Program-made: the position numbers and the translations under genes
Shown here: positions 7,801-14,764 of the stretch, in pieces
Position numbering within the stretch: position 1 is the first letter of the stretch
How the letters are laid out: the number at the start of each line of letters is the position of its first letter
NCBI GenBank assembly: GCA_021815285.1
Contig: JAKAHE010000026.1
Span: 1-14,786 of the forward strand
Reading direction: 5' to 3'
Origin: Nitrospirota bacterium
Lineage (GTDB): Bacteria; Nitrospirota; JACRHJ01
DNA length: 14,786 nt
The notes under the pieces: generated by a model
The model's database searches: none
What the model was told of the DNA's origin: nothing
The model's input: only the letters and a program-made list of their open reading frames with translations

Positions 7801-8918
7801 AAATACCGATGGTGGATCTTAAGGCGCAGTATATAGATATTAAAGAGGATCTCGACGCAAAGCTCGAAGAGATACTGCTTGCCACGCAATTCATACTTGG
7901 GCCGAACGTGCAGGAGCTTGAAAAGGAGGTGGCGGAATATATAGGCACAAAGCACGCCGTAGCCTGCGCCTCCGGCACCGACGCCCTGCACCTGGCGCTT
8001 CTCGCCTGCGGCATAAGAGCGGGCGACGAGGTAATCACGACTCCGTTTACTTTCATAGCGACGGCGGAGGCCATATCATACACAGGCGCACGGCCCGTAT
8101 TCGCGGACGTCCTGCCTGACACATGGAATATCGATCCGGAAGATGTCGCCAGAAAACTTACTCCCAGGACAAAGGCCGTCATACCCGTGCATCTGTTCGG
8201 CCATCCGGCTGATATGCCGAAAATCCTCGACATTGCAAACTCACACGGCCTCAAGGTCATAGAGGACTGCGCGCAGAGTTTCGGGGCCGGGTATAAATTT
8301 GTAAAGACGGGTTCATTCGGCGATGCCGGGTGTTTTTCGTTCTTCCCAAGCAAGAACCTCGGCTGCTACGGTGACGGCGGAATGATTACGACGGACAGTG
8401 ACAAGACCGCCGAAGAACTCCGCGCTTTAAGGAACCACGGCAGCAGAAAGCGTTACTTCCACGACACCATCGGATACAACAGCCGCCTCGACGAGATACA
8501 GGCCGGGATTCTCCGTGTCAAACTGAAGAAGATAGACCGCTACAACAGCCTCAGACGTGAGCGCGCAACGCAGTATAACGAATGGCTTGCCATGCAGGAC
8601 GGTGTTGTCATTCCTGTCGAAAGAAACGGATATTATCATGTGTATCACCAGTACACTATACTTGCCGACCGCAGAGAAGAGATAATGGGCGCGCTTGCCG
8701 AAAAGGAAATAGCGTCAGCGATTTATTACCCAGTCCCGCTTCATCTGCAGAAATCATACAAACTGCTTGGATACAAGGAAGGCTATTTCCCGGTTTCGGA
8801 AGACCTCGCAAAACGCGTTATGTCCCTGCCAATCTATCCGGAGTTGAGCCCGGTGGATGTCGATTTTATCGCTGAGACTATAAGGGCCTCTTTGGCGTGT
8901 CCCGCAAAGAAAAGATAA
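7797..8918 (+). CDS. gnnB: DegT/DnrJ/EryC1 sugar aminotransferase, probable UDP-GlcNAc3N-forming (GnnB-like)
   Basis: This is a PLP-dependent nucleotide-sugar aminotransferase of 373 aa. Family landmarks are IPMVDLKAQY at the start, ACASGTDALHLAL (56-68) for phosphate binding, the EDCAQ motif with D157 that contacts the PLP ring nitrogen, and FFPSKNLG, where K186 forms the Schiff base. The C-terminal part has the usual NSRLDEIQAGIL and YYPVPLH blocks. The frame is open from 7689, but the ATG at 7797 overlaps the stop of the dehydrogenase gene and gives the normal family N-terminus. With the upstream dehydrogenase it would make UDP-2-acetamido-3-amino-glucose from UDP-GlcNAc, as described for Acidithiobacillus GnnB. 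Glutamate as amino donor is the family norm. Other DegT enzymes aminate C4 or other sugars, so substrate identity rests on context. Confidence 0.82.
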   Translation: MKIPMVDLKAQYIDIKEDLDAKLEEILLATQFILGPNVQELEKEVAEYIGTKHAVACASGTDALHLALLACGIRAGDEVITTPFTFIATAEAISYTGARPVFADVLPDTWNIDPEDVARKLTPRTKAVIPVHLFGHPADMPKILDIANSHGLKVIEDCAQSFGAGYKFVKTGSFGDAGCFSFFPSKNLGCYGDGGMITTDSDKTAEELRALRNHGSRKRYFHDTIGYNSRLDEIQAGILRVKLKKIDRYNSLRRERATQYNEWLAMQDGVVIPVERNGYYHVYHQYTILADRREEIMGALAEKEIASAIYYPVPLHLQKSYKLLGYKEGYFPVSEDLAKRVMSLPIYPELSPVDVDFIAETIRASLACPAKKR

Positions 8919-10036
8919 TGATAATAGCCGGAGAAGCCTCCGGAGACCTTCACGGCGGAAACCTTGCGCGGGCTTTAAAACGCCTTCGGCCAGGACTCGA
9001 CATCTTCGGCATGGGCGGGGAGATGATGCGGGAAGCCGGGGTGCGGACATTGCAGGACATCTCCGCTCTTGCAGTGGTCGGTATATGGGAGGTGCTTACA
9101 CACCTTAAGGACATAAAGGCGGCGTTCAAGCTCATGGAGGAGGCCATAATTAATGAGCGGCCCGACGCCCTGGTGCTTATAGACTACCCGGACTTCAACC
9201 TGCGCATGGCCGCCAAAGCCAGGAAAGCCGGGGTGAAGGTAGTTTATTACGTAAGCCCGCAGGTGTGGGCCTGGCGCCGCGGAAGAATAAAGCACATAGC
9301 GAAGGTCGTGGATAAGATGCTTGTGGTATTCCCATTCGAAGAGGCGCTTTACAGGGAAGCAGGGGTGAAATGTTCGTTCGTCGGACATCCTCTTCTAGAC
9401 GAAGATGCTGAGACGCGCCCGAAGGATGAACTGACCCGTGGGCTTGGTCTCGAACCGCAAAGGCCGGTAGTCGGGCTTCTTCCCGGCAGCAGAAGGAAGG
9501 AATTGCATTTTCATCTCCCGGTGATGCTTGAAGCCCTGTCGCTTATAAAGGAAAAGATGCCGGAGATTCAGGCGGTAATACCTGTCGCGCCGACGCTATC
9601 GCTTGATGATTTCAAAAATTACTTAAGTGGACATGAGGATGTCCGGCTGATTCAACATGATTTTTCGGGAGTGATGTCGGTTATGGATGCAGGCATTGTC
9701 GCCTCCGGAACGGCGACTCTCCAGACGGCGCTCAGACAGAAACCGATGGTGATAATATACCGGCTTTCCGGGCTTACTTACTGGCTTGGGAGGATGCTTA
9801 TATCGGTTCCGTTCATAGGGATGCCGAACCTTGTCGCCGGGAAGGAAACCGTGCCGGAACTCATACAGCGCGACGCCTCTCCCGAGCGGATAAGTTCCTT
9901 GATTTTAAAGATGTTTTATGATAAAGCATATTACGACGGCATTGTCCGCGACCTGGGCAATGTGCGCAGGAAACTGGGCGGACCCGGCGCATCCGAACGG
10001 GCGGCACTGGAAGTACTGAAAGAGGCTGGCATATAA
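8897..10036 (+). CDS. lpxB: Lipid A disaccharide synthase LpxB
   Basis: LpxB (glycosyltransferase family 19) condenses lipid X with UDP-2,3-diacylglucosamine to give the lipid A disaccharide on the inner face of the inner membrane. Signatures are IAGEASGDLHGG at the N-terminus, YYVSPQVWAWRRGR in the middle, GLLPGSRRKE, and the donor-binding FIGMPNLVAGKETVPELIQ near the C-terminus. The length of 379 aa is typical. The GTG at 8897, with AAGGG ten bases upstream, overlaps the aminotransferase gene by 22 bases. An ATG at 8918 overlaps its stop by one base (TAATG) and would give a start right at MIIAGEASGD. GTG is kept because many homologues have a few residues before that motif, but the choice is uncertain. 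The stop abuts the next start as TAAATG. Confidence 0.93.
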   Translation: MSRKEKIMIIAGEASGDLHGGNLARALKRLRPGLDIFGMGGEMMREAGVRTLQDISALAVVGIWEVLTHLKDIKAAFKLMEEAIINERPDALVLIDYPDFNLRMAAKARKAGVKVVYYVSPQVWAWRRGRIKHIAKVVDKMLVVFPFEEALYREAGVKCSFVGHPLLDEDAETRPKDELTRGLGLEPQRPVVGLLPGSRRKELHFHLPVMLEALSLIKEKMPEIQAVIPVAPTLSLDDFKNYLSGHEDVRLIQHDFSGVMSVMDAGIVASGTATLQTALRQKPMVIIYRLSGLTYWLGRMLISVPFIGMPNLVAGKETVPELIQRDASPERISSLILKMFYDKAYYDGIVRDLGNVRRKLGGPGASERAALEVLKEAGI

Positions 10037-11791
10037 ATGACCATGTTTAAAAGGCTCTGGCCTTATATAAAGAAATATTTAAATGTAACCTTCCTGGCGA
10101 TACTCTGCACGCTGGTCGTATCCGGCATGAACGGGGCGATTCCTTATCTTACAAAGCCGGTCGTGGACGGCGTGTTCGTAAAGAAAAACATCGGTATGCT
10201 TCTCCCGCTGTCCTTCGCGGTTTTCGCCGTCTACCTGATTAAGGACACATTTTCATATATCCAGTCCTATATCACGCAGTCGGTTTCGCTTAAAGTAATC
10301 CGGGACATCCGAAACGACCTGTACTCGCACATGGTCTATCTTCCGCTCAAGGAATACCAGGCTACCAATACCGGAAAGATGGTATCTCATGTTATGAACG
10401 ATGTCGGAGTGCTTTCGCGCCTGTCCGGGACCCTCGTAAAGGATTTGCTTCAGCAATCTTTCACAATCGTGGCGTTGCTTGTCGTGCTCTTCATGAGGGA
10501 CTGGAGGCTTGCGACAGTCTGCGTTACCATCCTGCCGCTCGCAGGAATAATAGTTTCCAAATACGGCAAAAAGACACGCAAGCTGACCGGCAAATCCCAG
10601 GAGGCGGTCGCCGGCATAATGTCGATACTCCATGAGAGCTTTACAGGCAGCAGGATTGTGAAGGCGTTTACAATGGAAGACCGCGAGAACAAAAGATTCG
10701 CCGAGGAGCAGGAAAACTATACAAAGCTCCAGATAAAGAAGGCCAGGGTGGCCAGCCTGCTTTCGCCGTCGATGGACGCCGTCGGGGGCCTGGCGATGGC
10801 CGTGATTATATTCTACGGCGGCCACAGGGTTATAAACGGTTCCATGACGCCGGGCGGTTTCGTATCTTTCACGGCGGCGCTCTTCATGCTGTATCCCCCC
10901 GTAAAGGCGCTCGGCGGACTACACAATAACATCCAGGGGGCGACAGCCGCAATCGAGAGGGTTCTGAATGTAATGGACACGCCGAACGAGAGAGAGGCGA
11001 TGTCCAAGGGCATTCCAGGCCCGGACGGCATAAAATACAGGATTCAATATCGCGGCGCAAGCTTCAGGTATAACGAGAAAGAGGAATATGTCCTCAAGGA
11101 TGTAGACCTTACAATAAACAAGGGCGAGGTCGTCGCCATCGTGGGGGCGTCTGGAGGCGGAAAAACCACGCTTGTAAACCTGCTCCCGCGCTTCTACGAA
11201 CTCAAGGAAGGCGAGATACTGATTGACGGCGAAAGCATAAAGAATTTCCAGATCAGGACGCTCAGGCAGAATATCTCAGTCGTAACCCAGGACACTATAC
11301 TCTTCAACGATACCATCCGCAACAATATCGCCTACGGCAAGGAAGAGTTCACGGACGAAATGGTTTTCGCCGCCGCCCGCGCCGCCCATGCGGACATATT
11401 CATAGAAAAGCTGCCAAAGAAATACGATACGATAATCGGGGAGAAGGGATTCAGGCTCTCAGGCGGAGAAAAGCAGAGGATTTCGATAGCGCGCGCAATT
11501 TTAAAGAACAGCCCGATACTTATACTGGACGAGGCCACGTCGAGCCTCGATACGGAATCCGAGAGGATTGTACAGCAGGCGCTTGAGAACCTCATGAAGA
11601 ACAGGACGACGCTTGTCATAGCCCACAGGCTTTCAACGATAATAAATGCCGACAAGATAGTCGTAGTAAGCGGCGGAAGGATAACCGATACGGGAAGGCA
11701 TTCCGAACTGCTGTCCAAGAGCCGCATCTACAAGCGGCTGTACGACATGCAGTTCGGCGCGCCTGCGGCTGAACATGCCGAAATTCTTTAA
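10037..11791 (+). CDS. msbA: Lipid A export ABC transporter MsbA
   Basis: MsbA flips lipid A-core across the inner membrane using ATP. The 584-aa half-transporter has an N-terminal transmembrane domain (about 1-310, with several hydrophobic helices and the ASPM-like SLLSPSMDAVGGLAM region). A C-terminal ATPase domain follows, with Walker A GASGGGKTT (370-378), Q-loop Q418, signature LSGGEKQR (474-481), Walker B ILILDE (494-499) and the switch histidine H530. E. coli MsbA is 582 aa. The start directly follows the lpxB stop; an ATG two codons further is also possible. The 3' end overlaps the DUF374 gene by 17 bases. Other lipid-flipping ABC exporters look similar, but the lpxB neighbour makes MsbA the natural call. 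Confidence 0.92.
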   Translation: MTMFKRLWPYIKKYLNVTFLAILCTLVVSGMNGAIPYLTKPVVDGVFVKKNIGMLLPLSFAVFAVYLIKDTFSYIQSYITQSVSLKVIRDIRNDLYSHMVYLPLKEYQATNTGKMVSHVMNDVGVLSRLSGTLVKDLLQQSFTIVALLVVLFMRDWRLATVCVTILPLAGIIVSKYGKKTRKLTGKSQEAVAGIMSILHESFTGSRIVKAFTMEDRENKRFAEEQENYTKLQIKKARVASLLSPSMDAVGGLAMAVIIFYGGHRVINGSMTPGGFVSFTAALFMLYPPVKALGGLHNNIQGATAAIERVLNVMDTPNEREAMSKGIPGPDGIKYRIQYRGASFRYNEKEEYVLKDVDLTINKGEVVAIVGASGGGKTTLVNLLPRFYELKEGEILIDGESIKNFQIRTLRQNISVVTQDTILFNDTIRNNIAYGKEEFTDEMVFAAARAAHADIFIEKLPKKYDTIIGEKGFRLSGGEKQRISIARAILKNSPILILDEATSSLDTESERIVQQALENLMKNRTTLVIAHRLSTIINADKIVVVSGGRITDTGRHSELLSKSRIYKRLYDMQFGAPAAEHAEIL

Positions 11792-12239
11792 GCGGATATT
11801 TATACTCGCCTTACCGCCCGTTGCGGCCTTTTTTTTAAAGGCTCTGCGACGAACCATCCGCATTGAAGTCCGGAATCGTCCGCCGGACGACATGCAGGCG
11901 ATATTCTCATTCTGGCACGGTAGAATCCTGATGATGCCGTTTCTGAAACTCTCCCGTCCGGTTTCCGTGATGATAAGCAGGCACAGCGACGGAGAGTTCG
12001 TCGCAAGGATTGTAAAACATCTCGACATATATTCATCGCGCGGCTCCACAACAAGAGGCGGCGTATCCGCGCTCAAGGAACTCATAAGGCTTTCCCGTGA
12101 AGGCTTCTGCCCGGCGTTCACTCCCGACGGCCCAAGAGGCCCCAGGTATGTCGTCCAGCAGGGAGTCATCCAGGCGGCTAAGGCGACCGGCCTTCCTGTA
12201 TATCCCGTCACATATTCCGCTCGCAAAAAAAAACTCTGA
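11775..12239 (+). CDS. Lysophospholipid acyltransferase family protein (DUF374), N-terminal two thirds; frame lost at an A9 run
   Basis: This is a DUF374 protein, a relative of LpxL/PlsC-type acyltransferases found in lpx-waa clusters, where it is a candidate for the late acylation of lipid A (inference). A hydrophobic N-terminal segment (about 6-24) suggests membrane anchoring. Motifs seen are FWHGRILMMP with the probable active-site histidine, MISRHSDGEFVARI, and FTPDGPRGPRYVVQQG. The 0 frame ends at TGA 12237-12239, right after YSARKKKL encoded over the A-run 12225-12233, giving 154 aa. Family members are usually above 200 aa. The missing C-terminal part lies directly downstream in the -1 frame (next entry). 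The gene overlaps msbA by 17 bases; I see no good ribosome site, so coupled translation is likely. Confidence 0.82.
   Translation: MPKFFKRIFILALPPVAAFFLKALRRTIRIEVRNRPPDDMQAIFSFWHGRILMMPFLKLSRPVSVMISRHSDGEFVARIVKHLDIYSSRGSTTRGGVSALKELIRLSREGFCPAFTPDGPRGPRYVVQQGVIQAAKATGLPVYPVTYSARKKKL
12225..12233 (+). other. A9 homopolymer, possible -1 frameshift or transcript-slippage site
   Basis: Nine A residues follow CGC. In the 0 frame they read AAA AAA AAA CTC TGA. A -1 shift, or one extra A in the mRNA, gives ...AAA ACT CTG AAA and restores the acyltransferase reading frame. Runs of this length are known to cause RNA polymerase slippage (for example Thermus dnaX) and ribosomal -1 shifting in bacteria. 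A sequencing error or a real deletion of one A gives the same picture, so the site is flagged, not proven. Confidence 0.6.
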
Positions 12240-12463
12240 AATCCTGGGATAGATTTATCATCCCTTATCCGTTCACTGATGCCGTGGCTATATTTGGCGA
12301 GCCTCTGTCAGTTCCGCGCGACGCAGACAGGGATACCATGGAAAACTTACGCAGTGAGCTTGAGAAGCGTATGCGCGAGCTGACAGAGGAAGCGGACAAC
12401 TGGTGGAGGAAACCAGAACCGTCATTCCCGCGCAAGCGGGAATCCAGGAATTTTAACCAATGA
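12233..12463 (+). pseudogene. C-terminal third of the DUF374 acyltransferase in the -1 frame
   Basis: Reading from the last A of the A9 run, the frame is open for 76 codons and gives TLKSWDRFIIPYPFTDAVA, then IFGEPLSVPRDADRD, then ENLRSELEKRMRELTEEAD and NWW. SWDRF, the P.PF block and GEP.xVP are the normal C-terminal DUF374 features, so this is the other part of the gene that begins at 11775. Joined, the protein would be about 230 aa, the usual family size. The stop TGA (12461-12463) overlaps the waaA ATG at 12460 as ATGA, the same junction type used elsewhere in this operon. The last residues (PSFPRKRESR) come from a dispersed palindromic repeat and are probably a dispensable tail. There is no decay apart from the one-base shift. 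Confidence 0.82.
12419..12448 (+). repeat. Dispersed palindromic repeat (dRS3/REP-like) inside the end of the acyltransferase frame
   Basis: A perfect inverted repeat ATTCCCGC-GCAA-GCGGGAAT lies at 12424-12443, flanked by GTC on the left and CCAGG on the right. The same unit, CGTCATTCCCGC...GCGGGAATCCAGG, is a widespread intergenic repeat in many bacterial genomes, and its two strands are recognisable as the peptides SFPRKRESR and LDSRLRGND. Here it is translated as the tail of the acyltransferase frame. Its right flank supplies AGGA (12446-12449), the only visible ribosome-binding candidate for waaA. It could also form an RNA hairpin in front of waaA. Confidence 0.75.
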
Positions 12464-13758
12464 TGTTCTTCTTTTACGACATACTGCTCTACGCCATCGC
12501 GCCGGTATATTTCCCGTTGATGGCGCTTTCGCAGATGATGCGCGGGAAGAAGAGACTCGGCGTGCGGGAGCGGTTCGGCTTCTTCGGGCCGGGATTCTTC
12601 GCCGCGAAAAAAAACAAGCGCGTATGGTTTCACGCGGTGTCCGTCGGGGAGACGCTTGCCGCCGTTCCGCTCGTCCTCGCCCTGAAGGAAAAGGCGCCGG
12701 AAATCGAAATTTATTTCTCCACGGTTACCGAAACCGGGAACAAGGTCGCCGGAGAGAAGCTTGGCGATGCGGCGCGGATTTTTTTCTTCCCGTTCGATTT
12801 CGGCGCGGTTGTACGGCGCGTAATCGGGCAGATGTCCCCGGACATATTCGTCGTTGTGGAAACCGAGATATGGCCGAATCTCCTCAAGGCTCTACACGAC
12901 AAAGGCATACCTTCGCTCGTAGTCAATGGCCGCATCTCGGCGCGTTCATTCAAGGGATATTCGCGTTTCGGTTTTTTCTTCCGCCATGTCCTCCCGCTTG
13001 TGAGCAGGTATATGATGCAGAGCGAAGGGGACGCGGAACGTATAATCCGGCTCGGCGCGCCGCCGGAGAGGGTATCCGTCGCCGGAAATATAAAGTTCGA
13101 CCAGGCCATCGCGGCGAACAGACCCGCCTCCACACGCGCGGCACTCGGTATCTCGGAAGGCGCAAAGGTCTTCATCGCAGGCAGCACGCACCAGGGCGAA
13201 GAGGACGAGGCGCTTTCTGCATATAAAGAACTATTGATTGATTTCCCGGACATGGTAATGCTGCTCGCTCCAAGGCACCCGGAGCGTTTCGCCGCGGCTG
13301 AAGATGCCGTGCGCCGCGCAGGTTTTCAGTGCGTAAGGAAGAGTGCAGGGGCGCACTTCATTGCGCCCGGCTCAGTAATTCTCCTTGACACGATGGGCGA
13401 GCTCGCCGGTACGTACGCCGTCGGGGACATAAACTTCGTCGGCGGGAGCTGGGCGGACATCGGCGGACATAACATCCTTGAACCAGCTTCTTTCGCTAAG
13501 CCCGTCTTCTTCGGCTCGGTGATACACAACTTCAAAGACATCAGCCGCATCCTCAAGGACTGCGGCGCGGGCATAGAAGTAAAGGACGGCGCAGAACTCG
13601 CCGCCGAAGCGAAAAAGCTCCTCCGCGACCCGGCGAGATATGCTACCCTCGGCCACGCCGCCCTGGAAGCAATAGAGCAAAACAAGGGCGCGCTGGCAAA
13701 GGATTTAAAGGCGGTGGAGGAATTCATAATGCATGAGGAAATATGTCCATTCCAGTAA
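12460..13758 (+). CDS. waaA: 3-deoxy-D-manno-octulosonic acid (Kdo) transferase WaaA/KdtA
   Basis: WaaA (glycosyltransferase family 30) adds Kdo from CMP-Kdo to the lipid A precursor at the inner membrane. The 432-aa protein starts with a hydrophobic anchor (about 3-25), then RERFGFFGPG. RVWFHAVSVGE follows, in which E64 is the likely catalytic base (equivalent to E31 of the Aquifex enzyme). FSTVTETGNKVA and ETEIWPNLL lie in the N-terminal domain. The C-terminal CMP-Kdo domain shows AGNIKFDQ, AGSTHQGEE and GGSWADIGGHNILEPASFAKP. The ATG at 12460 overlaps the acyltransferase -1 frame stop; the next codon is also ATG. AGGA at 12446-12449 is the likely ribosome site. Whether it adds one or more Kdo units cannot be read from the sequence. 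In many related clusters lpxK comes next, but here mobile-element debris begins instead. Confidence 0.94.
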   Translation: MMFFFYDILLYAIAPVYFPLMALSQMMRGKKRLGVRERFGFFGPGFFAAKKNKRVWFHAVSVGETLAAVPLVLALKEKAPEIEIYFSTVTETGNKVAGEKLGDAARIFFFPFDFGAVVRRVIGQMSPDIFVVVETEIWPNLLKALHDKGIPSLVVNGRISARSFKGYSRFGFFFRHVLPLVSRYMMQSEGDAERIIRLGAPPERVSVAGNIKFDQAIAANRPASTRAALGISEGAKVFIAGSTHQGEEDEALSAYKELLIDFPDMVMLLAPRHPERFAAAEDAVRRAGFQCVRKSAGAHFIAPGSVILLDTMGELAGTYAVGDINFVGGSWADIGGHNILEPASFAKPVFFGSVIHNFKDISRILKDCGAGIEVKDGAELAAEAKKLLRDPARYATLGHAALEAIEQNKGALAKDLKAVEEFIMHEEICPFQ

Positions 13759-13797
13759 CATGCGCATTCAACTTGTAAGCGCAACTTTGCAGGTTAG

Positions 13798-13875
13798 GTT
13801 CCATATATCAAAGTCGGACGGCTTGTAAAGTTCCGTAAGGAAGATTTGGAAGAGTAGCTTAAAAAAAGAACGTGA
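13798..13875 (+). pseudogene. Remnant of an excisionase-type helix-turn-helix gene
   Basis: The frame reads VPYIKVGRLVKFRKEDLEE, then TAG at 13855-13857, then LKKRT and TGA. This is the C-terminal half of the small HTH_17/excisionase family, where the pattern is usually PYIKVGRLVRFR..DLEEWL. The TAG stands where TGG (Trp) is expected, so a single G-to-A change made a nonsense codon. The frame is closed just upstream by a TAG at 13795-13797, so the N-terminal half is missing or scrambled. It begins 40 bases after waaA and lies 47 bases before an integrase start, the usual excisionase-integrase order in integrative elements. The family call rests on a short segment. Confidence 0.6.
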
Positions 13876-13887
13876 GACGAAAAAAGG

Positions 13888-13914
13888 CTTTCATTTTAAC
13901 TAAATTGTGATAAT
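13888..13914 (+). promoter_or_regulatory. Possible promoter upstream of the integrase remnant
   Basis: GATAAT at 13909-13914 is preceded by TG at 13906-13907, an extended -10 arrangement. The -35 side is weak (CTTTCA at 13888-13893, with only 15 bases of spacing). The ATG at 13923 follows within nine bases of the -10, so the transcript would have almost no leader. This is a tentative call. Confidence 0.3.
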
Positions 13915-13922
13915 ATACGCCG

Positions 13923-13952
13923 ATGCCTGTATATAAAAAAGGAAATAATTGG
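13923..13952 (+). pseudogene. 5' end of a tyrosine recombinase (integrase) gene, cut by the IS
   Basis: The ATG at 13923 opens MPVYKKGNNW, the very typical N-terminus of phage and integrative-element tyrosine recombinases (M-x-VYKKG-x-NW), which then normally run into an arm-type DNA-binding domain. After ten codons the sequence becomes the terminal repeat of an IS3-family element (from about 13953) and the frame stops. The rest of the gene should lie on the far side of the IS, outside the window, if nothing else was deleted. The excisionase-like remnant just upstream supports the call. Ten codons are short evidence, so confidence is moderate. Confidence 0.55.
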
Positions 13953-13970
13953 TGTACTGACCCCCTTTTG

Positions 13971-14764
13971 TCAAGCGGCAACTAAGAGAGTATTGTGGCT
14001 CTCGTGGAACTCGGTTTCAAACTGTCTGGGCGGTTTGTAGCCCAGGGCTGAGTGCAGGTACTGCCCGTTGTAGTATTCGACCCAGTTGTCCAGGTCTTTG
14101 ACAAGTTCATTGTAGCTCGTCCATTCCGTGAGCCAGAGGCATTCTTCCTTCAAGGTGCGCATGAACCGCTCGGTGTCGGCGTTCCCTTTCGGGTTGTTGT
14201 AGCTCGTGAACGCCTGGTGTACGCCCAACGTGCCGCATGCCTTCATGAAGCTTATGGACGTGGGCTGGCAGCCGTTGTCGGACATCAGGTTCAGCCCCTT
14301 GTCCCTCGCGCCGTCCGGAAACTGCTGGTTGACCGCCATGTCGAGCGCCATGAGCCAGTCGGCGGATTTGCTCCTAAGACCGGCCTATAGCCGACGACCT
14401 TCTTGGTGTACCAGTCCAGGACGATGACGATGTAAACCCAGCCGAGCCGCTCGACCAGAACCTTCGTCATGTCTATGCCCCACCACTCGTTGGGCCTTGC
14501 GGGGCGGGGCTTTGCGGACTCGGTGCGCTTGGCTTTCAACTTTGTATTAGGCCCAACCGCAAGGCCGTTTACCTGCATCAGCCGCTGTACGCGCTTCTTG
14601 TTGAACGGAAGCTTGTCTATAAAACGCAGGTGCGCCCATATACGTCGGTAGCCCCAAAACGGGTGGGCGGCCTTTATCTCCCTGATGCGCTCGACAAGTC
14701 CCTCGTTCCGCGCGGCGACCTTCTCCGACGGCCCGCGAGGCGGCCCTACTCGCTTTTTTTTAAC
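13971..14764 (-). pseudogene. IS3-family transposase OrfB (DDE integrase core), broken by a one-base deletion
   Basis: The minus-strand frame from the A8 run reads KKKRVGPPRG, then LVERIREIKAAHPFWGYRRI (HTH_21-type region), then RPNEWWGIDMTKV (first catalytic Asp) and VLDWYTKKVVGYR. There it leaves the family pattern. The next frame continues it with LRSKSADWLMALDMAVNQQF, LMSDNGCQPTS (second Asp), SYNNPKGNADTE (Glu) and LHSALGYKPPRQFE, ending at TGA 13973-13971. The second Asp and the Glu are separated by exactly 35 residues, the D35E hallmark. The break is at 14384-14386. One extra C on the plus strand (AGGGCC instead of AGGCC on the minus strand) would give YRAGLRSKS and restore the protein. 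As it stands this copy should not make an active transposase. All catalytic residues are otherwise intact, so the damage is recent or a read error. Confidence 0.85.

Noticed and set aside
7475..8353. Minus-strand open frame of 292 aa across the dehydrogenase and aminotransferase genes
   Set aside because: Low-complexity Ser/Pro/Ala-rich translation antisense to two clear enzymes; a shadow frame.
12265..12633. Minus-strand frame containing LDSRLRGND
   Set aside because: That peptide is the well-known translation of the dispersed palindromic repeat, not a real protein; the rest is antisense to the acyltransferase and waaA.
13760..13830. Small plus-strand frame starting ATG CGC ATT CAA
   Set aside because: About 22 codons with no ribosome site; it overlaps the excisionase-like remnant in another frame and has no support of its own.
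13858..13900. A- and T-rich tract after waaA as a terminator
   Set aside because: Only a very weak GAAA/TTTC pairing is possible, with no GC-rich stem and no T-run directly after it.
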